Shown here in pieces: positions 1 through 8,815 of a DNA stretch of 25,240 nt; position 1 is the stretch's first letter, and every line of letters begins with the position of its first letter. The DNA is from Pseudomonadota bacterium. GTDB lineage: Bacteria; Pseudomonadota; Alphaproteobacteria; Rhizobiales; Rhizobiaceae. The notes under the pieces were generated by a model. That model made no database searches, had not been told where the DNA came from, and worked only from the letters and a program-made list of their open reading frames with translations. The stretch covers positions 1 to 25,240 of the forward strand of contig JAEWDP010000097.1 in NCBI GenBank assembly GCA_023390055.1, given 5' to 3'. The position numbers and the translations under genes were made by a program.

Positions 1-836
1 GGGATCAGCGCCTGGTCGTGATACATGCATATGGCGACGTCATAGCGTTCCCGCGCCTCGTCATGGAACATGGTATCTGCGGGCAGGGGACCGAAAGCGT
101 TGATGCCTCTGTCGCGCAGCCGGGTGATGGCAGGATGAATGATGGTGCGGTCTTCCTCGCCGATGGCACCGTCTTCACCAGCATGAGGGTTCAAACCGGC
201 AACAGCCAGACGTGGCTGCGCAATACCGAAGCGCACCTTGAGGTCATGATCGGCAATCTCACAGGTCTTGACGATCAGGTCTTGCGTCAGGGTGTCAGGG
301 ACTTGCCTGACCGGGATATGTATCGTTACCGGAATTGATCTAAGCTTTGGGCCGGCAAGCATCATTACCGGCATCACGGTTTTGCCGGTTGCGCGCGAGG
401 CGAGATCCGCGAGAAATTCGGTGTGACCGGGAAAGCCGAAGCCGGCCTCATAAAGAACCGATTTTGCAATCGGATTGGTCACGACCGCAGCCGTTTGACC
501 CTGAAGCGTCAGCGACACGGCCTTGTCAATCGCGGCAATGGTGCCGGCTGCTGTTGCAGCATGCGGTTTGCCCGCTTGAACGATGGCCCCTGATGAAATC
601 GGGTAAACCGGAAGGCTGTCTGAAAAGACGGCACTTACACCTTCGGTATCCGTTTCCTGGAGTGTAACATCGATCCCGAGATGGCGGGCGCGGACGCCAA
701 GAACCTCCGGATCGCCGATGAACAGAAAGGGATGAAGCTTGAGTTCATGGCGTTTGGCAAAAGCCATGAGAGTAATATCCGGTCCAATACCGGCAGGATC
801 GCCCTGTGTCAGCGCGAGCGGTCGATCAAGCGGCAT
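1..836 (-). CDS. pdxA: 4-hydroxythreonine-4-phosphate dehydrogenase, C-terminus cut by window edge
   Basis: PdxA oxidises 4-phosphohydroxy-L-threonine with NAD in the DXP-dependent pathway to pyridoxal 5'-phosphate; it is a cytoplasmic metal-dependent dimer. About 278 codons are present and the frame runs off the left edge, so roughly the last 50-60 residues are missing. The N-terminus reads MPLDRPLALTQGDPAGIGPD, which carries the family's GDPAGIGPE-like motif. Further in are HIPVRQVPDTLT, AGLNPHAGEDG (metal and substrate region) and MYHDQALIP at the edge, all PdxA landmarks. The ATG at 836 has GGGGA about seven bases upstream and lies 15 bases after the stop of the SurA-like gene, so it is very probably the last seen member of the lptF-lptG-lptD-surA operon. 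In this order ksgA commonly follows, outside the window. Identification is secure from motifs and context. Confidence 0.95.
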   Translation of the reverse strand, partial: MPLDRPLALTQGDPAGIGPDITLMAFAKRHELKLHPFLFIGDPEVLGVRARHLGIDVTLQETDTEGVSAVFSDSLPVYPISSGAIVQAGKPHAATAAGTIAAIDKAVSLTLQGQTAAVVTNPIAKSVLYEAGFGFPGHTEFLADLASRATGKTVMPVMMLAGPKLRSIPVTIHIPVRQVPDTLTQDLIVKTCEIADHDLKVRFGIAQPRLAVAGLNPHAGEDGAIGEEDRTIIHPAITRLRDRGINAFGPLPADTMFHDEARERYDVAICMYHDQALI

Positions 837-851
837 TCCGGTTCCCCGTTA

Positions 852-1790
852 TCAGCGGAAGCTGATCTGCGCCTTGCTGCGCAGTTCTTCGATATATTTT
901 TCCTCGTTGGGGTTCTTGCCATCCTTCTGCTTGCCGAGGTCCTCAGCCCGGAAGACGACTTCTGCTGCGACATCGTCGGAGACCTGACGCTGTTTGCAGA
1001 TCGCAAGAAATTCAACGCCACGTTCGGTCACGCGCGGTGCCGTTGTGCCGCCGGAGGCCTTTTCGACGAGTGGCTTCCATTCCTGCGGCAATTCAGGTGC
1101 CAGAACCCGCCCGAGGTTCCGAACTGAAACGTCGAGCATAGTTGCCGCAAACTGCATTGCCTGATCGCAACCCGGGAACTTGTTGCGAGCACTGGCTGCC
1201 TCTGCCTGTCGCTTGCCGAGGATGGCATTGCGCCTGGAATCGGGGACAACGAAGATGATCTGTTTCAGGAAATACTCGGTTGTAACCGGTTTTTCCTTGT
1301 TCTCCATCATCCGGGTGACGAGTTCTTCGGACGACATCTTGCCGCGACCGCTGCCATAACGTGCGTTCACAAGACGTGGCCAGCTCATCTGGACGGCGAT
1401 GTATTTCTTGAAGTGCTCAGCGCCGACACCCGCCTGGGAGAGAACCTTCGTAAGCTGCTCGGGTGAAAGCTTGTTGCTGGCCGCAAAGCGTTCGAAGGCC
1501 CGGTCGACATCGCTCGTGCTGACAGACATCCGCGTGCGCGCAATTTCCTGGCGCTTGAGGGTTTCCTCAACAAGCTGATCGCGTGCTGTCTTGGTGTCGC
1601 TCTTTTGTCGCTGAAGGCGCAAGAAAGCCGCCCGGCGGGAAATATCCGTACTGGTAATGGGTTCCTTGTTGACCACAGCGGCGATCTCGCTCGCCGCATG
1701 TGCCGGATTGTGAACCGGCTGGAACGTCACCGAGGCTGCGAGAGCCGTTATGGCGACGAGAACCCTGCGTGTTGCTGTCATTGCCGACAT
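852..1790 (-). CDS. surA: SurA-like periplasmic chaperone with a degenerate prolyl isomerase domain
   Basis: This is probably a periplasmic chaperone for outer-membrane proteins, LptD among them. The ATG at 1790 is chosen because AGGACGAG precedes it closely and because the protein then opens with a signal peptide (two arginines, a hydrophobic core, cleavage likely after AHA near residue 32). The frame stays open 39 codons further upstream, but that stretch is not signal-like. The product has 312 residues, shorter than E. coli SurA (428 residues, two parvulin domains). Residues 33-160 fit the SurA N-terminal helical domain (VVNKEPITSTDISRR, then FKKYIAVQMSWPRLV). The rest resembles one parvulin domain, but the usual C-terminal GWH segment reads RGVEFLAICK, so the histidine is missing and isomerase activity is doubtful. 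It sits between lptD and pdxA, the usual place in Hyphomicrobiales. Confidence 0.87.
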   Translation of the reverse strand: MSAMTATRRVLVAITALAASVTFQPVHNPAHAASEIAAVVNKEPITSTDISRRAAFLRLQRQKSDTKTARDQLVEETLKRQEIARTRMSVSTSDVDRAFERFAASNKLSPEQLTKVLSQAGVGAEHFKKYIAVQMSWPRLVNARYGSGRGKMSSEELVTRMMENKEKPVTTEYFLKQIIFVVPDSRRNAILGKRQAEAASARNKFPGCDQAMQFAATMLDVSVRNLGRVLAPELPQEWKPLVEKASGGTTAPRVTERGVEFLAICKQRQVSDDVAAEVVFRAEDLGKQKDGKNPNEEKYIEELRSKAQISFR

Positions 1791-1809
1791 GATGCTCGTC
1801 CTTTTGCGC

Positions 1810-1831
1810 GGCTGCCGCATTGCGGGCAGCC
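1810..1831 (-). other. GC-rich hairpin in the lptD-surA gap
   Basis: A perfect 7-bp inverted repeat, GGCTGCC / GGCAGCC, encloses an 8-base loop in the 113-base gap between the lptD stop and the surA start. On the minus strand no T-run follows, so it is not a standard intrinsic terminator. It lies just upstream of the surA ribosome binding site. It could slow polymerase, mark an RNA-processing site or tune surA translation; this is inference. Confidence 0.4.
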
Positions 1832-1903
1832 TGCGTTTGGCCTGTCTTACAGTATTTTCGACCGGTTGCACAATTCTTGCGGCGAAACAATGACCGCGTG
1901 ACG

Positions 1904-4237
1904 TCATAGAGTGCCCGAGCCAATGTTGATGTCGCCCAATGTCCGGAACGTGATGCGGGCGCTGATGCTCCAGTCGTTGGCGTTGGTGTCGGCCGGCTCG
2001 TCGCTATAGGCAAGACTGAAGATCGTGCACTCGTCCGCATAGGTGATGCCGACGCTGCGACGGATGACTTCCTGGTCGTTCATGTCCCAGATTGCGGAGC
2101 CGCTCAGCGACCAGTTCTCGTTGACCCGAATGCGACTGGACGATTGCAGCAGTTCCGTATTGGAGGCTGCACCATATTCGGGCTGCGCATCGATCTGTGT
2201 GTAGATGAGCGAGCCGCTGAAGCGTGCCGACGTGTAACGAAGTGCGGTATCGGTGCGTTCGAGATCGAACGATTTCTCGTCAAAACGCGCCGAGGCTTCA
2301 AGCGAAATACCGATTGGCAGATCGATACCGGCCATTCCGACATAGTCGGACTTGTCGGTCTCCAGCCCGGAATTTGCACCGGCATAAACGAGGTCGTCGG
2401 TGGCAAAGGAGTTTTGCCCGGCAAGATGGAAGCTCTGCCCGATGATGCTGCGCAATCCGATGCCATTGTCAAATGACCCGTTGTAGCGCAGACCGATATT
2501 GGCACGTGTGCCACCCTCGATACGGTCAAATCCGGAGAATTTGTCGCGCTCGAAGAGTGATGTCGCGTCAAACACGAAGCTTTGTGCATCTTCATTGGGC
2601 AGGCCACCGGCCATCTGCTCGTCCGGTCGCACGAAAACTTGTGCCACTGGTTCGATGATGTGGCTGCTGTTGTCGGTGGTGATCAGGAACGGATAGCGTG
2701 CCTCAAGACCGGCCGTGACCATGTAGCGGGTGTTTCCACCGGCATCTTCAAAACCGTCATAGGTATGGGTCACGCCATCGAAAGCTAACGATGGCGTGGA
2801 CGCACTGTGATGGATCAGGTCGCCCCGGGCTGCCAGGAGCGGCGTGAGCAACAGGCCGCCATCGGTCGTGAAAGTGCGCTTCCATTCGGCTTCCGTGGTG
2901 AAGCGGCTGTAGTCGCCCTCCAGGCCAGGGAAGCGTGCCGTGGTGCCCTCGAAGTAGAAATCATCGTCGCGGCGGGTGAGATTTGTCAGGTTGGCCGTGA
3001 TGGACAATTCACCCCCGGCAACCGGCTCGGGTGCGACGAACCGGTAGTCGAGTGTCGGATAGACAATGGCCTGCTTGTGCTCGGGCCCGCTGTCGTCGGA
3101 CGTGTCCTGTACGTCGAAATAGAAGGCACGCATGTCGAAATAATTGCGTTTGCCGAGACCGGTCAGGTAGACCTCGTTGCGGAAGACGTCGTCGTCGACA
3201 CTCTCCAGTGAATAGGTCTTGGAAAAGTTGTTGTCGCTCTGCAGCATGACGTCCCAGCCGAACGTCCAGCGCGGATTGATCTGAAAGCGCGCTTCTGAGG
3301 CCACCATGACCCGGCCATCAGCCTGTTCATCGCTGGTACCGGCCCTGAAAGAGCCAGGATCACGCTGATTGATGCCGGCAAATCGCAGCGTGTGCCAGCC
3401 TTTCTCGAACCGGTTGCGAACCTCTCCCTCGAGCAAGAGGCCCTGACCGGTGTAATAGGTCGGCTTCAAGGTTGCATCCATGTGTGGGGAAAACACATGA
3501 TAATACGGGATGGTGAGGCCAAAACCGAGATTGTCATCGATGCTCATTGTCGGGAACAGGAAGCCGGACTTCCGCTCGACCGTGTGATCGGGAACCTCGA
3601 TGAAGGGCAGGAAGCCGATCGGCATGCCGAACAGTTCGAACCTGGCATTTTCCAGACGGACGGTCCGTGTCTCGCCGTTTTGTACGACGCGCTCGGCCTT
3701 CACCTGCCACAATGGCGCCCGTCCGGGCCTCTTGGCGCAGGGAAGACAGGCTGTATAGACGCCGTGGTGAAGGATCATCAAATTGCCGGAAACGCGCTCG
3801 GCACTTTCCGCCGCAAGGCGGGTATTGTCCGTCGTTTCCACGCGAAGTGCGTTCAGGAAGCCGTCTGCAAAATCGTCCGTGACGTCAAGCTCATCGGCGT
3901 AGATGCGATTTCCATCGGGCTCGATAAGTTCGATATTGCCGCGGGCAATCACACGGCCTGTCTGCTGATCGTATTCGACACGCTGGGCCACCATGCGGTA
4001 ACGGTTGTAATAGATCTGGACACCGCCGGTGGCAGTAACCTTCTGGACATCCTGATTATAGACGAGTTCGTTGGCACGCAGGAGCATCTTCGCATCCTCG
4101 TCCGCAATCGAAGCCAGACCCAGGCCGTCTTCCTGGGCATAAGCAGACAGCGGCAAGCTGCCGTTCATGCAAACAGCCACGCCGGCCAGCAGGGCCGCGA
4201 GGCGCCGTCTGATATTTTTGCGGTTCCTTACCGCCAC
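1904..4237 (-). CDS. lptD: LPS-assembly outer-membrane protein LptD
   Basis: LptD is the beta-barrel translocon that, with the lipoprotein LptE, inserts lipopolysaccharide into the outer leaflet of the outer membrane. The GTG start at 4237 is preferred: AGGAGG lies seven bases upstream, it overlaps the lptG stop by one base (TAGTG), and the product begins with a signal peptide (RNRKNIRRR, hydrophobic core, cleavage after AYA). The result is 777 residues, a normal length. Residues about 40-160 form the OstA/LptA-like periplasmic domain. From about 190 onward the sequence has the alternating, aromatic-rich pattern of a large barrel and ends in a beta-strand region. The mature protein has only three cysteines: C164 and C167 (TACLPC) and C737 (DECTIF). 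The disulfides that control LptD maturation must therefore differ from the four-cysteine E. coli arrangement. It is the third gene of the lptF-lptG-lptD-surA-pdxA unit. Confidence 0.95.
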   Translation of the reverse strand: MAVRNRKNIRRRLAALLAGVAVCMNGSLPLSAYAQEDGLGLASIADEDAKMLLRANELVYNQDVQKVTATGGVQIYYNRYRMVAQRVEYDQQTGRVIARGNIELIEPDGNRIYADELDVTDDFADGFLNALRVETTDNTRLAAESAERVSGNLMILHHGVYTACLPCAKRPGRAPLWQVKAERVVQNGETRTVRLENARFELFGMPIGFLPFIEVPDHTVERKSGFLFPTMSIDDNLGFGLTIPYYHVFSPHMDATLKPTYYTGQGLLLEGEVRNRFEKGWHTLRFAGINQRDPGSFRAGTSDEQADGRVMVASEARFQINPRWTFGWDVMLQSDNNFSKTYSLESVDDDVFRNEVYLTGLGKRNYFDMRAFYFDVQDTSDDSGPEHKQAIVYPTLDYRFVAPEPVAGGELSITANLTNLTRRDDDFYFEGTTARFPGLEGDYSRFTTEAEWKRTFTTDGGLLLTPLLAARGDLIHHSASTPSLAFDGVTHTYDGFEDAGGNTRYMVTAGLEARYPFLITTDNSSHIIEPVAQVFVRPDEQMAGGLPNEDAQSFVFDATSLFERDKFSGFDRIEGGTRANIGLRYNGSFDNGIGLRSIIGQSFHLAGQNSFATDDLVYAGANSGLETDKSDYVGMAGIDLPIGISLEASARFDEKSFDLERTDTALRYTSARFSGSLIYTQIDAQPEYGAASNTELLQSSSRIRVNENWSLSGSAIWDMNDQEVIRRSVGITYADECTIFSLAYSDEPADTNANDWSISARITFRTLGDINIGSGTL

Positions 4238-5325
4238 TATCCATCCTCCTGATGAAGCAGAATAGTCGCACCGAGGGCCGTCGCGACTATCACCGGAACC
4301 CACACCGCCACGAATGGAGGCACGGCACCGCTACTCCCGAAAGCTTTCACGAGCACGGTTACGACATAAAGCACGAAGCCGGAAACGATTCCACCCAGAA
4401 TCACTGACCTCGATTGGGCGAAGCGACTGAATTTTAACGTTACTGTCGCCGCGATCAGTGTCATGGCAACCAGTAGTAGCGGCAGGGAGAGAAGTGAATG
4501 GAACTGGGTCTGTAATGCCTTCGTCGGCAAGCCGAAGGATTCTCCGACGCGGATCTTTCGGGAAAGGTCAAAGAAAGCAACGGTTTCCGGTTGAGACAGG
4601 CTCTCCTGGAGGAACTCCTGTTTCAGATTGGTACTGACCTGTGCCGTTGCGACGCGCGTTGAAATTTCACCCGGGCGATTCTCCAGGACATTGGTAAGAA
4701 GCCAGTAACCATCTTCCAATTTAGCCTGGGATGCATCCTGGCGCAGGATCACCTGGCCGCCATCGTCGAAATGGAAAACAACGACATCGAACAGGTGAGT
4801 CCCGTTCGCCTCGTAGCGCTTGGCGCCGATAATGACGTCGTTTCCGTCCGATACCTGGCGAATCCACGGGACGAATGATGATTGTGGAGCGCGGCCACTG
4901 GCCTCCCTCCATCCTGTTTCAACGGCCATCGACTGGCGCTGTCCCCAGGCAGCCAGTGGATTGATCACCAGCATAGCAACGAGACCAATCAGAAGGGCGC
5001 CGGTCACGAAAGGTGCCATGAACTGCCAGACCGAAATTCCGGCAGCCCGCGTCACGACAAGCTCATAGCGCCGATTGAACGCGATCAGGACGGTCATGCC
5101 GATGAAAAGCGTCAGTGTCGGAATCGTCTGCTGGAGAATGAATGGTGTGCGCATGGCCGTGAAAGCCAGTCCACCAAGCACGGTAAAGCCTTCAAGGCTT
5201 CCGAATCGCCGGCTCGTTTCACTGAAGTCCGCAAGGAAGACGATCCCGCATACGCCGAGGAAGAACCAGATGGATGTGATGAGGTAGCGACGCAGGAAAT
5301 AGCGACCAAGTGTCGAAAAGATCAT
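4237..5325 (-). CDS. lptG: LPS export ABC transporter permease LptG
   Basis: LptG is one of the two permeases of the inner-membrane LptB2FG transporter, which extracts LPS and feeds it to the LptC/LptA bridge. The start at 5325 is set by an ATGA overlap with the lptF stop and a GGAGG upstream. The product is 362 residues with the YjgP/YjgQ layout: an N-terminal helix pair (FLRRYLITSIWFFLGVCGIVF and a second near residue 60), a third helix near 100, a periplasmic beta-jellyroll from roughly 125 to 265, and three C-terminal helices. The frame is open far upstream but this reads into lptF and is not used. The stop codon overlaps the lptD GTG by one base. lptB, lptA and lptC are not in the window, as is common because they map elsewhere. 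Confidence 0.94.
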   Translation of the reverse strand: MIFSTLGRYFLRRYLITSIWFFLGVCGIVFLADFSETSRRFGSLEGFTVLGGLAFTAMRTPFILQQTIPTLTLFIGMTVLIAFNRRYELVVTRAAGISVWQFMAPFVTGALLIGLVAMLVINPLAAWGQRQSMAVETGWREASGRAPQSSFVPWIRQVSDGNDVIIGAKRYEANGTHLFDVVVFHFDDGGQVILRQDASQAKLEDGYWLLTNVLENRPGEISTRVATAQVSTNLKQEFLQESLSQPETVAFFDLSRKIRVGESFGLPTKALQTQFHSLLSLPLLLVAMTLIAATVTLKFSRFAQSRSVILGGIVSGFVLYVVTVLVKAFGSSGAVPPFVAVWVPVIVATALGATILLHQEDG

Positions 5326-6485
5326 GCCTGTCCTCCGAGGCGGTCGCTCCAGCGCCGCTGGACATTGCGCACCATGACGGCAATCGGGCGTGAAATTGCC
5401 TCTGGAATTTTGATCTGTCGTCGGCTCGCCAGGAGATAGACGCTTGTTCCGATGGTGACAATCGGCAGCAGGTACATGAGATAGATATTGGCGGCGTCCT
5501 GCTTGACCAGGCTCTTGAAGGAAAATCCAAGCCACCGGAGCGTAAAGGCGATGATGAGTGCCGTGACCATCGGATGGAGGCGCATTTGCCGATGCGAGCG
5601 CGAATCACCGGCGACGATCAGCGAGATCAGGGCAAACATGAACGGGAAGAGCCACTCGGTGAGGCGTGCGTGCAACTCGGCCCGATAGCTTCCAGGAGAA
5701 CGTTTGACGTGTGGGTTGTCGGGATCGGGATTGAGAAGGAATGCAAGGCTGTGGTCACCGGCATTCAGGCTTGGTGTCTCTGAACCAGCCATTGATGAAA
5801 GATCAAAGGCATAGGACATGAACTTGATGATCGAGACACGACCGTCCGGCGTCTTGCGGTGGACCTCCCCGTCGCGCATCGTCAGTGACGTCCCGCTCTC
5901 GTCGATGGAACCTTCGCGTGCATAATAGATAAGGTCGAAATTCGGATCCCGGTAGTCAACAACGAACAGCCCCGTCAGCACGCGACCCGAATGACGCTCG
6001 GAGATCTGGACATAAAGGCCGTCTTCAATGCTGCGAAACGTCTTTTCCTCGATGACCGAGGACAAGAGATCGGCATAGGCTTCGGCGACCATTGTGCGGG
6101 CTGCCACGCGTGCCGGCGGCTCCACATAGTTCGAGACCGTGAAGGAAAATATGCTGAGAATGGCTGCAAGCATGAGGACAGGGCGATAGATGATGCTGCG
6201 CGAGGCGCCCGCCGCATCGATCACCGGCAGTTCCGAATCATTGTTCATCGCCGTCAGCGTCTGGGTAATGCCGATGGCCAAGGCAAATGGCAGCACCACG
6301 GGAATGATTGTCGGAAGGATGAACGTCGCAAGCGTCATGAACGAACCCATCGACTGGCCCGTATCGGTGACCAGATTGATGCGCCCCAGCACCTGGATGG
6401 TCCAGATGATGGTTAATACCGGCAAAAGGGTTACCAGAAACATCTGGATGATCCTGCGCAGTATGTAGATCTCAAGCAGCTTCAT
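5322..6485 (-). CDS. lptF: LPS export ABC transporter permease LptF
   Basis: This is the partner permease of LptG in the LptB2FG LPS exporter. It has 387 residues and starts MKLLEIYILRRIIQMF, the typical amphipathic helix of the family. A first transmembrane pair follows at about 13-33 and 55-78. A third helix lies near 100-120 after the cytoplasmic coupling segment DSELPVIDAAGASR. The periplasmic jellyroll domain spans about 130-270, and three C-terminal helices lie between about 275 and 360. It is the first gene of the minus-strand envelope operon, so its promoter should lie in the 281-base gap shared with pepA. Its 3' end overlaps lptG by four bases (ATGA). Confidence 0.94.
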   Translation of the reverse strand: MKLLEIYILRRIIQMFLVTLLPVLTIIWTIQVLGRINLVTDTGQSMGSFMTLATFILPTIIPVVLPFALAIGITQTLTAMNNDSELPVIDAAGASRSIIYRPVLMLAAILSIFSFTVSNYVEPPARVAARTMVAEAYADLLSSVIEEKTFRSIEDGLYVQISERHSGRVLTGLFVVDYRDPNFDLIYYAREGSIDESGTSLTMRDGEVHRKTPDGRVSIIKFMSYAFDLSSMAGSETPSLNAGDHSLAFLLNPDPDNPHVKRSPGSYRAELHARLTEWLFPFMFALISLIVAGDSRSHRQMRLHPMVTALIIAFTLRWLGFSFKSLVKQDAANIYLMYLLPIVTIGTSVYLLASRRQIKIPEAISRPIAVMVRNVQRRWSDRLGGQA

Positions 6486-6766
6486 CGGGTCCGTTCAACA
6501 TTCGTGCCAGGGTGCGTCTGCCAGTGGCCGCGCCTATGTAAGCGATCGCCGTCCACTTGGCGACAGCCCATGCGTCACAATTTATCCCGGATGACGACTT
6601 TTTGACGAAGTATATCGTTTTGTAAGATCCTGTGACCTGCCGGATCGGAGCTATCAGGCTCACAATCTTTCGAAAGTTTCACTGTTCAGACCCATGCAAA
6701 ACCTTGCCATCGCGACGGAAAGAGTGATGATCGTCCCAAATACCATGAAAACAGTCTGGAGAGACA
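6486..6766. promoter_or_regulatory. Divergent intergenic region between lptF and pepA
   Basis: This 281-base gap separates two operons read away from each other and must hold at least the promoters for both. On the plus strand, TTGACG at 6602-6607 and TAAGAT at 6623-6628 resemble -35/-10 boxes, but the 15-base spacer is short, so the assignment is weak. On the minus strand I found no clear match. Short open frames here lack ribosome sites or protein character. The pepA ribosome site GGAGAGACA lies directly before its ATG. Confidence 0.45.
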
Positions 6767-8257
6767 ATGTCTGCCCGATATGAAATTGATTTCGCCGCGT
6801 CCCACGCTCCGGATGGAGCCTTGGCCGTGATGGTTCAGCTTGCCGATGGCGGCGCGCCGGCAGGTCTTGGCGATGCTGATCCGCAAAAGATCTCCAATCG
6901 CGCGGCCGAGATTGCGAAGTTTTCCGCCAAATCAATGGCTTTGCTGGATGTCCTGGCACCACATGGATCAAAGGCCGATCGTCTCGTCGTTCTCGGACTG
7001 GGCAAGCGCGAGAAGCTGACTGACCATGACTGGCTGAAAGCAGGTGGCCAGGCTGCATCGGCGTTCAAGACTGCTGCGAAGGTGGTCATCTATCTCGACG
7101 CGCCCGATCTTTCTGTCACACCGGAGCAGGCCGCTGATTTCGCCCTCGGACTGTTGCTGCGCGCCTATAGTTTCGACACTTACAAGACGAAGAAGAAGGA
7201 TGACGAGGACCACAAGCCAAAATCGGTTGCGGTGACCATTGTCACCGGGTGCCATACACAGGCGAAGAAAGCCTTCTCCGGCTCCCAGGCCGTTGCCGGT
7301 GGTGTTCTTCTGGCCCGTGATCTGGTGAACCTGCCTCCCAATGTGTTGGGGCCGGTCGAGTTTGCCGAACGCGCAAAGGCGCTGGAAAAGCTTGGTGTCG
7401 AAGTGGAGATATTGACCGAAAAGGAAATGCGGTCACTCAAGATGGGCGCATTGCTCGGCGTTGCGCAGGGGTCTGCCCGGCCTCCGAGACTGGCCGTGAT
7501 GCAATGGAAAGGCGCTAAGGCAAAGCAGGCTCCGGTTGCCTTCGTCGGCAAGGGGGTCGTCTTCGATTCGGGGGGCATTTCCATCAAACCCGGTGCTGGA
7601 ATGGAAGACATGAAGGGCGATATGGGTGGCGCGGCTGCCGTGATCGGCCTGATGCACGCGCTTGCGGCACGCAAGGCGAAGGTCAACGCTGTTGGCATCA
7701 TCGGCCTTGTGGAAAACATGCCGGACGGTGACGCCCAGCGTCCTGGCGATATCGTCACCTCCATGTCTGGACAGACGATCGAAATCATCAATACGGATGC
7801 CGAAGGGCGCCTCGTTCTCGGTGATGCCCTCTATTACTGCAATGACCGCTTCAAGCCACGTTTCATGGTCAATCTTGCGACACTGACCGGCGCAATCATT
7901 GTTGCGCTTGGAAACCAGCACGCCGGTCTTTTTTCCAATGATGATGAACTGGCAACGCGACTTTGTGCTGCCGGTGAAGCAACAGGGGAAAAGGTCTGGC
8001 GCCTGCCGCTCGGCAAGGAATACGACAAGATGATTGATTCCAAATTCGCCGACATGAAAAACTCCGCAGGACGCAGCGCCGGTTCGATCACGGCCGCACA
8101 ATTCCTCAAGCGTTTTGTCGGCACAACGGCCTGGGCCCATCTGGATGTTGCCGGTACCGCGATGAATTCGCCGGCAACCGAGATCAGTCGATCCTGGGCA
8201 TCCGGCTATGGCGTGCGTCTACTCGACCGTCTCGTGCGTGATCACTACGAAGACTGA
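6767..8257 (+). CDS. pepA: Leucyl aminopeptidase (M17 family)
   Basis: PepA is a cytoplasmic di-metal hexameric aminopeptidase that removes N-terminal residues, especially leucine. The 496-residue protein has the expected length and contains the M17 signature NTDAEGRL at 342-349. All catalytic positions are intact: metal ligands K262, D267, D285, D344 and E346, and catalytic K274 and R348. Each is offset by exactly eight from the E. coli PepA numbering. Residues 1-160 form the variable N-terminal macrodomain-like part. The start has GGAGAGACA immediately upstream. holC begins two bases after the stop, so they are co-transcribed. In E. coli PepA also binds DNA in Xer recombination and carAB control; whether this one does cannot be told from sequence. 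Confidence 0.97.
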   Translation: MSARYEIDFAASHAPDGALAVMVQLADGGAPAGLGDADPQKISNRAAEIAKFSAKSMALLDVLAPHGSKADRLVVLGLGKREKLTDHDWLKAGGQAASAFKTAAKVVIYLDAPDLSVTPEQAADFALGLLLRAYSFDTYKTKKKDDEDHKPKSVAVTIVTGCHTQAKKAFSGSQAVAGGVLLARDLVNLPPNVLGPVEFAERAKALEKLGVEVEILTEKEMRSLKMGALLGVAQGSARPPRLAVMQWKGAKAKQAPVAFVGKGVVFDSGGISIKPGAGMEDMKGDMGGAAAVIGLMHALAARKAKVNAVGIIGLVENMPDGDAQRPGDIVTSMSGQTIEIINTDAEGRLVLGDALYYCNDRFKPRFMVNLATLTGAIIVALGNQHAGLFSNDDELATRLCAAGEATGEKVWRLPLGKEYDKMIDSKFADMKNSAGRSAGSITAAQFLKRFVGTTAWAHLDVAGTAMNSPATEISRSWASGYGVRLLDRLVRDHYED

Positions 8258-8259
8258 CA

Positions 8260-8709
8260 ATGACAGAGGTCCTGTTCTATCACTTGACCGAATCAAAGCT
8301 CGAGGATGCGCTGCCGGCGCTCCTCGAAAAAAGCGTCGCACGCGGCTGGCGGGTCGTTGTCCAGACGACCCGCGAAGATCGTCTGGAGGCGCTGGATACG
8401 CATCTGTGGACCTATCGCGAAGACAGCTTCCTGCCGCATGGCACCGATGCGGACGAGCGGCCGCACGCCCAGCCGGTGCTTTTGACGACAGGTCCGGACA
8501 ATGCCAACAACGCAACAGTCCGCTTTCTGGTGGATAGCGCAGAACCGCCTCCACTTGATCCTTACGAGCGGATCGTCTTCATGTTCGACGGCCACGATGC
8601 CATGCAGCTTGAAAATGCACGCGCACAGTGGAAACATCTGAAGGAAAAGGGCAATACGCTAACCTATTGGCAACAGTCGCCCGAGGGGGGATGGGTCAAA
8701 AAGGCCTGA
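8260..8709 (+). CDS. holC: DNA polymerase III subunit chi
   Basis: HolC (chi) links the replicative clamp loader to single-strand-binding protein, helping the polymerase engage SSB-coated lagging-strand DNA. The 149-residue product matches family length. It has the opening VLFYHL, the segment LLEKSVARGWRVVVQT, DTHLWTYREDSFLPHG (a strong HolC hallmark) and PPLDPYERIVFMFDG. The ATG lies two bases after the pepA TGA; pepA-holC is a widespread proteobacterial pair. The stop codon falls within an inverted repeat that may end the transcript. Confidence 0.95.
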   Translation: MTEVLFYHLTESKLEDALPALLEKSVARGWRVVVQTTREDRLEALDTHLWTYREDSFLPHGTDADERPHAQPVLLTTGPDNANNATVRFLVDSAEPPPLDPYERIVFMFDGHDAMQLENARAQWKHLKEKGNTLTYWQQSPEGGWVKKA

Positions 8710-8736
8710 GCTCGATCGCATGCGGCAGCAGGCCTT
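8701..8736 (+). terminator. Inverted repeat spanning the holC stop, possible terminator
   Basis: AAGGCCTG at 8701-8708 is perfectly complementary to CAGGCCTT at 8729-8736, with a 20-base loop that could fold further. It overlaps the holC TGA and lies in the 106-base convergent gap before the ABC-F gene. There is no T-run afterwards, so its role as a terminator is tentative. Confidence 0.3.
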
Positions 8737-8815
8737 GCCCGGAGACACAAGGAACCTCTACGCTTTGTTTGACTGAATGGGCTGACTGGTGACGGTCGTC
8801 CCGTTCCTGGGCTGC

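Noticed and set aside
3392..4252. A 286-codon open frame on the plus strand
   Set aside because: It is antisense to lptD, has no recognisable domain and mirrors lptD codons.
6660..7058. A 132-codon minus-strand frame across the pepA start
   Set aside because: It is antisense to the pepA N-terminus, and the pepA reading is confirmed by its active site and ribosome site.
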